IMG/VR virus record: IMGVR_UViG_3300021185_002019
Coordinates: 1 to 27,922 of that record
Origin: a virus
Reading direction: 5' to 3' (one strand)
Length of the DNA: 27,922 nucleotides
Positions 7,115 through 16,322 of this stretch are shown piece after piece. Position 1 is the stretch's first letter. Each line of letters opens with the position of its first letter. The position numbers were made by a program, and so were the translations under genes. The notes beneath the pieces were generated by a model. The model was not told the DNA's origin. It saw nothing but the letters and a program-made list of their open reading frames with translations, and ran no database searches.

Positions 7115-10100
7115 TTATGACGTTATTTTTACCATAGGTCTAATTCTATAAGAATAACCTAATCTTTTATTATATATCAACCTAAAATTAAGGGGCTTTT
7201 GTTCGTGTGATGAAAATTCAAAGTTTTGATCTGAATTATAGTTATTATCATCTAAATTACTGATTGTATCTACAATTTCTAAAGTAGAATCGCTACCTTT
7301 AAATCTTTTAGTATAAAGTTTAATCTGGTCTATATTAAAAGCGTTTATCAAATTCTTTCTAATATAAAGCTGTGCATCATCAGTTAATGTTGTCTTGTCA
7401 GCAGCTGAATTTACAGCTAATACATATTTCTTAATAGTATCTAAAACACCATCACCACTTAATTTTTTATTAATTGTAAAGTCTATGTAAAAGTCCATTA
7501 CAACTCTTTTTTTATCTTCAAATAATACAATATCTGTCTTATTTGTAGAATTAGCTAAAATATCATCTAGCTCTCCTTCTGTTTTAACTCGGTCAACTTC
7601 AAAGTTCAACATCGTGTAGCTGTCTTTTATCTTCATAATAGTAGAAGCTAAATACGATCTTTCCTCTTTAGTTTCAAATGTACCAGGAACTTCTTCGTTA
7701 ATCCCACCGGATAAAGATCTAGTATAATAGTTTTTATCCCATGAAGATTTGAATACATTCACATCTTTCTTATCAATAGCAATCTCTCCTATTAATGGGT
7801 ATAATGGTGGTTTATCAGAAGATACTGATAGTTTAATAACACCGCTAGACTTAAATTCATTTACTTTTCTATAGAAATGGTTTTTAATAATACCCCATTG
7901 AGCATCATGAGCACCTCCATCATAAATAAATCCTAAGTTAAATGCAACACCACATCTATTATATCTTCTATAATAGTCTTTAGCTAATTGAATCTCTTTT
8001 GTACTAGTTAAAGAGTGTTTATACATTTGTTCTTCTAATTCTAATTCAATAATATCGGAAGTATTTTGAAGAGTATTTGTTTTCATGTGAGTATACACGT
8101 CTGTAAAAGTTACAACCGGTGTTGTGTCAATAGTATATCCTCCATTATGTCTAATTAAGAATGGGTAGTAAACTCTAGTAAGTCCTAAATTATACCCAAT
8201 ATTACCTGAAGATAATTTAAAAGATTCTGGTTTATCATCATCCACATTAGTGTCTAACTCAGCCTTTTTAATAAATTCAACACCATCTTCTAATAAGATA
8301 ATAAATTTACTTAAACCGATACTACCATCTAACTCTACAGTAGAATATTTAATATTATCTGGATTCCTTAATAGCATATCCGCCATATCTTGTGCACCTA
8401 AAGACTCTAAAATATATTTGTATGCATTAACACCACCGCCCTTATACGTATATCTAGCATTATATTGTACATAACTAGGCAAGTCACTTAAATCAGTTGC
8501 AATACCGCCGTTTGAAAGATCTTTTGGCTGACTAGCAAGAGTTATTTGTGTTTGACTTTCTACGTTAGAAATATCAAGTTCTATTACTTTAGTTCCAAAT
8601 AATGTAGTATACTCTACGATTAAAGATCCAAATTCATCATCAGTATTTTTATTAATTTGTTCTAGGAACTGAGGTGGATTACCATCCGCGTGTTCTAGTC
8701 CATTTATTACTAAATAATCATCACCATCCGGATGAGTAAAATTAGCACCTGTTAAATCTAAATGTCCATCAATTTTAACATCAGAGTATTTAAAAGTACC
8801 TTCCTCATTATTCCATACTAAAGAATGATTTAATTCATACAATAGTTTTCTGGTTAGAGTTTGATCTGCCCATAAATCATCTATGCTTAAAGAGATAAAG
8901 AATACAACGTATTTAAATTTCTTATTTTGTATAACCTCATACTCAATTCCATTAGAATCTTGAGACGTTTTTACGTTTAATACAGTACTAAACCTATATC
9001 CATTAAATTCAGAAGATTTAACGAAATCCACTGGACTTGAAGCGTTAAACTCTTTTCTGTTTTTAAATATTACTTTTAGACCTTTAAATATTGTATCTGC
9101 AAATGCAGTATCATTACCACCATTTACTAACGTGTATTTCTTTTGTCTATTAGTTTTTACAAATGTCTTATATTTGTTATCACCCGAAGTTTCAAATCCT
9201 TCAGTAACAAAGAATCTATCAAAATAATCATAGTTAATATCCTTAAACATTGCCGGAGACATTTCAATACCATCCATGAAGTTAAGATAACTAAATGATT
9301 CATTTAATCTATATTCTGGATTAGTATAATCCCCTTGATTTTCTTTTAAATACTTTGGTAAGTTATTAATATAAAACCACTCATGGGTCATACCAACTCT
9401 ATTTCTTCCACGAACAGAAAGATCAGCCGAGAAGTTAGATCTACCAAATGCCTCATTAGCATTTAAATAATATGGTTGTTCTCTAACGGTTAAAGTATCT
9501 TTTAAAACCCACTTATTAATTGTAGGCACAACTCTAGATTGAATTGCATACTCTTTTAAATAGTTTTCTTGCAATCTATCATACTCGCTTAGTACCTGCT
9601 TTTCGTTTGCCTCATCAGTTCTTTCCTCTTCTAACACATCACTTAATCCAGTAAAATAACTTACTGGTGCTTTTAAATAATCTGAACTACCTCTATCTCC
9701 AAATGGATATATGTCACTTTGATTATCTATTTCAGGTTCATAGTTAATATTATTAGCTACTTCCCATTGTAATTCTTTTAGTTCTGAATTAGCAGTATCA
9801 TAGAAATCAAAATTCATATCATGAATATCAAATGCTGAGAATAAACCTAGCCTTACTAAGTTGTCTGCAAATACATTTACTTCTCCGTCTTCTAATGTGT
9901 TAGTTTTTTCTAAAATTAGTTTCTTGTATTCTAAAGGTAATCTTTCAATATCATCTACAATATCAATTACTTTATTGTAAACTCCTATAGAACTAGTTTC
10001 TAAATAATCGTTAACATTAATATCCGCAACAGAATCTAAACTCGCTAATACTGATTTACCTGCTGAATTTCCACCGTTAAAGAAATAAATCTTACTAAAT

Positions 10101-13100
10101 CTAAATGTATTAGAAGTACTACCTGTAAGTTGTAATCTAAGTTTATTGTTTTCAGTATATTCAATTTCATTAGCGCTGTCGACATGTACCCAGTCATTAG
10201 CGTTACCATTAGGTACTGCAATTCCGGACTGCATTAACCTGTAACCTACCACATCATTTTTTATATAAAGATGATCAGCTCCATCGTATGTTAGTGCGGT
10301 AAACCCATTATCTTTTGAGTTAATAGATTTTGTTAAAGCCTGTGCTATTTCAGCATTAGTACCCTGTGTTGAAAACGCAGTAGTATTAAAATGTCCAGCA
10401 GGTAATGCATCGGATCCAAAATACATATTGTTTTCTAAATCAAAAGGTACTTGAGTATATTCAACTCTAGCGATTGATATATTGTTAGAACCAACAGGTT
10501 CTATTATTGGATTAATTGAGTTAAGTGTAACTTTTTTCTCATATATTAAGAAATCATTACCATCTGCTTTAAAAGTTAAATTAGCATCAAATATACCAGG
10601 GTTTGAATCAATAAAATGAGATATAGTTTGCTCCATAGTATCTTTTAACTCTAACCCAAACGTATAAGTTACATTATTCCATGTATTAGAGCTTTGATCT
10701 AACGTATTAAGAGTAAGCGATAAATTATATAAATCTCCCGGATTATATCTTACAACCTTAATTCTATAATCCTGTTCTTTAGAAGGGAATATAGATATTC
10801 TATCATTATTAGCAGGAGTCTCATTAATAGTAAGTTTAACAAAATCACTTTCAGCAAGTGTGTTCTTAATTATATCAATAGATGTTCCAACTTCCGCTAG
10901 TTTAATTTCATTAGAAATTAAGTTAGTAGAATCTTCAACACGTAATTCTAAATTTGATGTATCGTAATACGAGTCTGTTGAAATCTTGTAAAAATTATTA
11001 GAAACATGAGCATATCCTAAAGTAGGAGTAGACGACATTAGTTTAACAGGTGGTATTGCTGATTCTGAATCTTCGTTAATATAAGAGTTTAATGTTTTAA
11101 ATTTAAGTAATCCATTATTAGCAGACTCTAAAGTACCATACCCTGAATCAACATCATTTACATATAATCCGAAATATCTATTTACAGCATAGTCATCTGC
11201 TCCATCATCATCAAACAAAAACTCTAAGTTAATAAGATTTGCACACGCTAATTTATTTCTTTCAAAACCTGCAGTAATTAATTCATTTTCAGAAATAATA
11301 GTCTGGTCTTGTTTTACAAAATCATCAAATAAGTATTCACCTTTATTTGTAAACCCACCTCTTACTAAGTCAATACCATTAAAATTTGTTCTTTCATTCT
11401 CTGAAAAGTTTACACTAATTGGATTGCTTGGAAATAATTCAGATTGTACATGATTTCTAAGATATGTACCTATGTTAGAATCTCTAGTTAAATCAAATGT
11501 TTTAATTAATTCACTATTCTTTAAAATTTCATTAATATTATTAAAGTTACTTTGTGTATCAAAGTCTAGCACTGCAGCTGGATCACTAACTCTAAATATT
11601 ACAAAATTAGAAGGAATATTTTTATCTAGCCAAATAGGAGCTAACATTCTAAAGTCTTCGTTATGTAGTTTAGAATAGTTATATGTTGTACCATAATGGT
11701 AATCTTCTTCTATTTGTTTTTCAAAAGATTCTTGTACTGTAAAGTCTGAGAATCTAGATTTACTAAAGTATACTATATCAGATGGAGTCTTATTGTTATT
11801 AAAGAATTTTGCTAAATCATAAGACCATTTACCTAATTTATTAACAGGCCATTTCTTATATTCAACTGACGCTAACTCTTTCGTAGCATCAATAGACTCG
11901 ATATACATAGCATCAGTACTATTAACAACTAACTTAGCATTAGTGGATAATTTAGGATTTGTTCTTAATAAAGGTTTAGATAAATTGTCTAACTCATAGT
12001 TCTTCTCTAAATTAAAATTAGGAAGTGATCTATTAATTACATCAGCATCGTTAATAGAATCTAATGTAAATGTGTTTGCGTCACCAGTATCAAGTATACA
12101 GTCGATACAGTTCTCTCTATATTCAATTACTGCGTTACTAGCAAAACCTAATTCAACCGGGTTTATTTCTACCACTCTAACATCACTGCCATACTCTGGT
12201 AAATTTAATGCAATTGTACTAGCATCATTATAGTTAACTGCAAATATTTTATGTTGTAGTGCTACACATTCCAACATGGTATCACCACTTAATTTTAAAC
12301 GTACTCCTGCATTCACACCAGGCTCTATTACGTCTATTAATTTTTTAATATATGAAGTAGAATTAGTAGCAAACGTATGTAACCCATCTACTATATAAAG
12401 GTTCCAGTATGGATCACCACCCTCAATCTTAGACACGCAAGAATAAAAGGCATAAAATACATTAGTTCTAGATGTGTCTAGGTCAGAAGTCGTACAATCG
12501 TTATTAGGAAGGCCTAAACAGAAATTCTCATGTCCGTCTGGTTGTTCAAAGTTAGCTACACAATTACCTAATATAGTATTAGTTGTTGAATATTCTAAAT
12601 TTAGCGTAGTTGCATCTGCGCCTACCCAAGAATACGTAAAATTATTAGCCGGAATACCATCAACGTATCCGGAATCATTTTCATTATCCCATATAGCAAA
12701 CTTTCTTTCGACTCCAGGTATATAGCTGTTTGGATCTGTTTCAGTTAAATCAACTCCTGACTTAATTGCAACAAACACTGTGGTTTCCCATAACCCATTA
12801 TAGTTAACAGAGTTAGCATCAGCTTCAGTCTTATATACTAAAACCTGATTTTTCATCACATATTCTAATGCACCGTAATGTGTATTAAAAAATGGAGTTG
12901 AGCCCTCCATGGTTGCAAGATCTAATCTAACATATAAATCTACTTTAGTTAAGTCATCATCTTCTAATGAACATATAGCATCTACAGATTCTCTATTTAA
13001 CTCACTGTAAAACGCATTAAATTTATATGTTCCATATTCAATCTCTATAGGACAATTCCATTCGTATACTGTTTGGGTGTCGTTTACGCTAGAAGGATTC

Positions 13101-16100
13101 CATACACCTTGGCCTTCTGCGTTTGTAGTAAATTCATAATAAATTATCTGATTAGGATCCGCATCTCTATTATCATCATTATAGAATCCAGGAGCCACAC
13201 ATAAAGATGCCGGCGCATACGTGTTTGCAATATTAGTCGGATCATTTCGATACTCAGGTTGATTAGCATAATATTGACTAGTAAATAATTGACCTCCTGC
13301 ATTTATTACAGCTTGTAAAGATACAGCTGCATCATCCGGGTTAATTACGTTTTGATAAACAGTAGCCTGAGTTACTGTATAATCTAGGGGTCCTGGTTGA
13401 CATAGGTCATTTGAATTAGTAGAGTAATTAATATCAATAGGCCATGCATAATCAAGAGTCTGTGCACAATCAAATATTTGTTCTATTGTACCGTCCGCCG
13501 CTAACTTAACCACCCTTATTACAACATTGCCTGCAACATCTTGTTGAATAGAATGCCATGGACCATCAGATCCGGGTATAAATTTATCTGAATCTTGTAA
13601 AGTATTTTCAGTGTAAAGGAAATGACCAGCTTCTAATAAGCTTACACTTTGTGCAACATCTGCATCTAAAAAAACATCTGTTGGTCTATTCTCATCACAT
13701 GCAGATGCCGAAGTAAGTTTCCCGTTTGCAGATATAGTAGTTCCACCAATAAATGATACACCTGTTATTGTTAATTGTAGTGTATACGAGTCTTCTCCAC
13801 CAAATTCATCTCTTACTTTAATAATGTAGTAGGTATCATAAGGCGTGTTTGGTTGCATATCCCAATCGCCTGATTCATAGAACCAAACACCATTGTTTTC
13901 ATTAATGCTAAAATTACCCTTTTCTTCGTTTACCGAATTATTACTACTAGCATCCCACTCTGCTGACCATGTAAGGGTATGTCCCTCTCCATCAGTAGCA
14001 GAAATAGGTACATTTGGAGTGACTGCTTCGTATTGAAGTGCATTAAAACTGATTGTATCAGTATTAGCGTTATTGTTAATCGTTATGACCGGAGGTGTGT
14101 TTAGAGCAGCCGTCATAGTTACAAATATTCTAGCACCACCTGAAGATTCACCTTCGCTATCAGTAGCCGTAAACCAAAACTCATCTACTACATCATCATC
14201 ATTTGGAGTTAGTGTATTCCCGGTATATGTATATTGTAAAACACCATTGGCTTCAGTAAACGTACCGTGAAGTCCAGTTCTATCACCAGCAGTAAATAGT
14301 ACTGCATTGGCACCATTTGCATTATCTACCCACTTGTAGATTAAAGCAGCAGGTGCGTCATTATCATCTGATGCTAAACCAGCGCTACCAAACGCAAACG
14401 GGTCAGTAGTATCTCCATTTCCTGCACCTACAATACTTATTGACTTATCAATCGCGTTCGGTGCTTCATTTGCAGGAGGTGAAACTAATAACGTTACAGT
14501 ATATTCTGGAGATTCTAAATCTCCGGAATCTTTTACTTTATATTTAAAGTTAATATTCCCAGCTTGCGTTTCACCTAACTCACTATAAGGTGTTAACTTT
14601 ATAGTTCTAGCAGGTCCGACTAATGTATATGGAAGATCGTTAGAAGTAATAGTTGTAGATGAACTATCTGAACTATCTTTTAATGTAGCGCTAAAATTAC
14701 CTACGGTTAATCCACTAATATCAGTTATTATTACATCCGGGTTATCACCGTCTTCAAGATCATTAATTGCAGTTCCAGTCCAATTAGCTGCCACTGGGCT
14801 CTTAAAATCTAAATCTAGAGCAGCTACTGAAGACTGCCATGTAATTTGTCTACTTAAATTACTTCCAATTGGTGGTTGATTACCAGCTGATTGCGTAATT
14901 GTAAACGCTGTTGTTTGTATTGAATCATCTTCTGGGTGTTCTAATTGAACTTCAACACTCCTAGGTTGTGCTCCTGTGTATGCGTTCGCTGAAAACTGTA
15001 AATTACCACCACTAGTAGTAAAGTTATCTAACGAAACATTAAGCCAAGAGTTACTACCCGCTGTATATTGAATATGAGTTCCTGTGCTAAACCCAGTTGC
15101 ATTACCCTCAATGGTAACTATTTTAGTTTGAATAGGATTACCAGTTGAATCAAATGCAAGATCATTAGTATTATTAAGACTAATTGTTTTTGCTACTGCG
15201 ACAGTAACACCGGGCGTAGGACATGATAATAGTCCTCCTGAATTATTATATCCACTACTAGGTATGTTAATGACTACATCGTAGTCTCTGCTTCCAGTTG
15301 CTGCATCAAATACAGCAGGGCTTATAGAAGATATTGTTACTCCTGCAGCGACCGTTGTATTAGCTTCTACATTTGCACCTGGGGGTCCGTCTGCAATAAC
15401 GATTTGAGCATCGCTACAGTCAAACTGTGCTAATGTGGTTTGCGCGACAGTTACCTCATTTGCGTCAATTTGACATTGAATAGCTGCGCCGCCATTATTT
15501 GAATATCCAGCAGGAACTTCGATTCCTGTAATAGTATAAGCACTACCTGGAATTAAAGTGTTTGGAGTTACTACCCAATCATTATCAGCAGGAGCTACTG
15601 CCCATTGAACCACTACAGGATCTCCGTGTGTTCCAGAATTAATCGTCGGTCCAGCTACATCACAATCATATAGCGGGTCATTCTGTACTACAGTTACATT
15701 AGTTTGAACACATGCTTTATTACCATCTACATCTCCACCGCTCCAACCGCTTGGTAGTGAAAATTTAACACGATACGTGTTTTCACCATAAACGAAGCCC
15801 GTGGATGTTGTTGCGTCTTGTACAACCTGGCCCGTAGCATCATTTAATCTAACTTCAATCAGTGATGGCATATTACCACCCTTAACGTTAGTACCGTATG
15901 TAATTGTAATTAAATCTCCTTCGGTATTCTCTCCCAATCCACTTGGATTAGCACCAATATATCCAAAATCATCCGGATCACTACAATCCCATGCCGGCAT
16001 TGACTGGACACTAAGTATGCCACCGTCAGCAGCAACTTGCCATATTTGACGACCATCGTCTTCAATCCAGAATTGATCTTGACCATCAAACGTTTGATTC

Positions 16101-16252
16101 TGGTCTACGCCTTGGTAAACGGGTTCAGATGTATTAGTACTTGCTGCGTTAACATCTTCTAATCCAGTTGTAGGTTTAGGGTTTAACCTAGCAGCATCAA
16201 CTGCCGAGTCGTAATCTGAATAACTTGTATTTCTAAATTGGTAATTAGCCAT
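7115..16252 (-). CDS. Giant tail protein: adhesin-like N-terminal modules fused to a large structural C-terminus
   Basis: This 3,045-aa protein, the largest in the window, is a single uninterrupted frame. Residues 1-86 form an N-terminal segment. Residues 87-356 hold three related Cys-pair repeats. Residues 357-456 resemble a BACON domain (W403-L-N-V-S ... TAFTITQ). Residues 458-832 are three Ig- or cadherin-like sandwiches whose closing strands share a D-x-x-G/S pattern (VKDSGDLESPEYTVTLLV, TATDSEGESSGGARIFV, VRDEFGGEDSYTLQLTI). Residues 833-1400 are unassigned, with scattered Cys. From about 1400 to the end the character changes to Asn/Asp/Lys-rich structural sequence, starting near KPLLRTNPKLSTNAKLVV (1426-1443). 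I infer that the C-terminal 1,600 residues belong to the tail or baseplate body and that the N-terminal 1,400 are a displayed adhesive region. It could be a side fibre, a baseplate hub protein or a central tail-tip fibre. No protease, hydrolase or peptidoglycan-binding motif was seen. Confidence 0.9.
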   Translation of the reverse strand: MANYQFRNTSYSDYDSAVDAARLNPKPTTGLEDVNAASTNTSEPVYQGVDQNQTFDGQDQFWIEDDGRQIWQVAADGGILSVQSMPAWDCSDPDDFGYIGANPSGLGENTEGDLITITYGTNVKGGNMPSLIEVRLNDATGQVVQDATTSTGFVYGENTYRVKFSLPSGWSGGDVDGNKACVQTNVTVVQNDPLYDCDVAGPTINSGTHGDPVVVQWAVAPADNDWVVTPNTLIPGSAYTITGIEVPAGYSNNGGAAIQCQIDANEVTVAQTTLAQFDCSDAQIVIADGPPGANVEANTTVAAGVTISSISPAVFDAATGSRDYDVVINIPSSGYNNSGGLLSCPTPGVTVAVAKTISLNNTNDLAFDSTGNPIQTKIVTIEGNATGFSTGTHIQYTAGSNSWLNVSLDNFTTSGGNLQFSANAYTGAQPRSVEVQLEHPEDDSIQTTAFTITQSAGNQPPIGSNLSRQITWQSSVAALDLDFKSPVAANWTGTAINDLEDGDNPDVIITDISGLTVGNFSATLKDSSDSSSTTITSNDLPYTLVGPARTIKLTPYSELGETQAGNINFKYKVKDSGDLESPEYTVTLLVSPPANEAPNAIDKSISIVGAGNGDTTDPFAFGSAGLASDDNDAPAALIYKWVDNANGANAVLFTAGDRTGLHGTFTEANGVLQYTYTGNTLTPNDDDVVDEFWFTATDSEGESSGGARIFVTMTAALNTPPVITINNNANTDTISFNALQYEAVTPNVPISATDGEGHTLTWSAEWDASSNNSVNEEKGNFSINENNGVWFYESGDWDMQPNTPYDTYYIIKVRDEFGGEDSYTLQLTITGVSFIGGTTISANGKLTSASACDENRPTDVFLDADVAQSVSLLEAGHFLYTENTLQDSDKFIPGSDGPWHSIQQDVAGNVVIRVVKLAADGTIEQIFDCAQTLDYAWPIDINYSTNSNDLCQPGPLDYTVTQATVYQNVINPDDAAVSLQAVINAGGQLFTSQYYANQPEYRNDPTNIANTYAPASLCVAPGFYNDDNRDADPNQIIYYEFTTNAEGQGVWNPSSVNDTQTVYEWNCPIEIEYGTYKFNAFYSELNRESVDAICSLEDDDLTKVDLYVRLDLATMEGSTPFFNTHYGALEYVMKNQVLVYKTEADANSVNYNGLWETTVFVAIKSGVDLTETDPNSYIPGVERKFAIWDNENDSGYVDGIPANNFTYSWVGADATTLNLEYSTTNTILGNCVANFEQPDGHENFCLGLPNNDCTTSDLDTSRTNVFYAFYSCVSKIEGGDPYWNLYIVDGLHTFATNSTSYIKKLIDVIEPGVNAGVRLKLSGDTMLECVALQHKIFAVNYNDASTIALNLPEYGSDVRVVEINPVELGFASNAVIEYRENCIDCILDTGDANTFTLDSINDADVINRSLPNFNLEKNYELDNLSKPLLRTNPKLSTNAKLVVNSTDAMYIESIDATKELASVEYKKWPVNKLGKWSYDLAKFFNNNKTPSDIVYFSKSRFSDFTVQESFEKQIEEDYHYGTTYNYSKLHNEDFRMLAPIWLDKNIPSNFVIFRVSDPAAVLDFDTQSNFNNINEILKNSELIKTFDLTRDSNIGTYLRNHVQSELFPSNPISVNFSENERTNFNGIDLVRGGFTNKGEYLFDDFVKQDQTIISENELITAGFERNKLACANLINLEFLFDDDGADDYAVNRYFGLYVNDVDSGYGTLESANNGLLKFKTLNSYINEDSESAIPPVKLMSSTPTLGYAHVSNNFYKISTDSYYDTSNLELRVEDSTNLISNEIKLAEVGTSIDIIKNTLAESDFVKLTINETPANNDRISIFPSKEQDYRIKVVRYNPGDLYNLSLTLNTLDQSSNTWNNVTYTFGLELKDTMEQTISHFIDSNPGIFDANLTFKADGNDFLIYEKKVTLNSINPIIEPVGSNNISIARVEYTQVPFDLENNMYFGSDALPAGHFNTTAFSTQGTNAEIAQALTKSINSKDNGFTALTYDGADHLYIKNDVVGYRLMQSGIAVPNGNANDWVHVDSANEIEYTENNKLRLQLTGSTSNTFRFSKIYFFNGGNSAGKSVLASLDSVADINVNDYLETSSIGVYNKVIDIVDDIERLPLEYKKLILEKTNTLEDGEVNVFADNLVRLGLFSAFDIHDMNFDFYDTANSELKELQWEVANNINYEPEIDNQSDIYPFGDRGSSDYLKAPVSYFTGLSDVLEEERTDEANEKQVLSEYDRLQENYLKEYAIQSRVVPTINKWVLKDTLTVREQPYYLNANEAFGRSNFSADLSVRGRNRVGMTHEWFYINNLPKYLKENQGDYTNPEYRLNESFSYLNFMDGIEMSPAMFKDINYDYFDRFFVTEGFETSGDNKYKTFVKTNRQKKYTLVNGGNDTAFADTIFKGLKVIFKNRKEFNASSPVDFVKSSEFNGYRFSTVLNVKTSQDSNGIEYEVIQNKKFKYVVFFISLSIDDLWADQTLTRKLLYELNHSLVWNNEEGTFKYSDVKIDGHLDLTGANFTHPDGDDYLVINGLEHADGNPPQFLEQINKNTDDEFGSLIVEYTTLFGTKVIELDISNVESQTQITLASQPKDLSNGGIATDLSDLPSYVQYNARYTYKGGGVNAYKYILESLGAQDMADMLLRNPDNIKYSTVELDGSIGLSKFIILLEDGVEFIKKAELDTNVDDDKPESFKLSSGNIGYNLGLTRVYYPFLIRHNGGYTIDTTPVVTFTDVYTHMKTNTLQNTSDIIELELEEQMYKHSLTSTKEIQLAKDYYRRYNRCGVAFNLGFIYDGGAHDAQWGIIKNHFYRKVNEFKSSGVIKLSVSSDKPPLYPLIGEIAIDKKDVNVFKSSWDKNYYTRSLSGGINEEVPGTFETKEERSYLASTIMKIKDSYTMLNFEVDRVKTEGELDDILANSTNKTDIVLFEDKKRVVMDFYIDFTINKKLSGDGVLDTIKKYVLAVNSAADKTTLTDDAQLYIRKNLINAFNIDQIKLYTKRFKGSDSTLEIVDTISNLDDNNYNSDQNFEFSSHEQKPLNFRLIYNKRLGYSYRIRPMVKITS
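13757..14881 (-). repeat. Three tandem Ig/cadherin-like domains of the 3,045-aa protein
   Basis: Residues about 458-592, 596-714 and 717-832 each open with a Pro- and Asn-rich start (NQPPIGSN, NEAPNAID, NTPPVITI) and close with an acidic turn followed by a strand. Domains with this N-x-x-P start and D-x-x-G end are common in bacterial adhesins as rigid calcium-stiffened stalks. Boundaries are approximate. Confidence 0.65.
14885..15184 (-). other. BACON-like domain of the 3,045-aa protein
   Basis: Residues 357-456 contain W403-L-N-V-S, then GGNLQFSANAYTGAQPRSVE and the closing strand TAFTITQSAG. The Trp, the Arg-S-V/A strand and the final T-x-T-Q order match the BACON pattern. This is the second protein in the window with such a domain. 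Confidence 0.65.
15185..15991 (-). repeat. Three divergent Cys-pair domain repeats in the 3,045-aa protein
   Basis: Residues about 88-191, 195-272 and 276-356 align by eye. Each starts with Asp-Cys (C90, C197, C279). Each has a late P-x-G-Y/W-S/N-N/G-x-G-G turn (SLPSGWSGGD, EVPAGYSNNGG, IPSSGYNNSGG), then a second Cys (C181, C260, C344), and ends in a V-T-V-V/A-Q-type strand. The Cys pairs suggest disulfide-closed sandwiches, which would form only outside the reducing cytoplasm. Confidence 0.7.
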
Positions 16253-16322
16253 TAATTATTAATATCTTTTTCCTAGAGAATGTACTCCTCTATTATATAT
16301 TCACCTAACATTAGGTTATATA
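16253..16322 (-). promoter_or_regulatory. 70-base intergenic region with an inverted repeat
   Basis: This is the longest gap between genes in the window and precedes the 3,045-aa gene. On the minus strand, just after the TAA of the 1,220-aa gene, ACCTAATGTTAGGT (16303-16316) can form a short stem. TATATA-type arms on both sides could extend it across a small bulge. A TATATAATAG stretch (about 16290-16299) follows, some 40 bases before the ATG. The repeat could slow or process the transcript, and the AT element could be a phage late promoter. No T-tract follows the stem, so it is not a typical intrinsic terminator. Confidence 0.35.

Noticed and set aside
7115-16252. Frameshift or gene fusion error making the 3,045-aa frame
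   Set aside because: The frame is continuous with no internal stop, and composition changes gradually around residues 833-1400. A true long gene is the simpler reading, though the fusion could be old.
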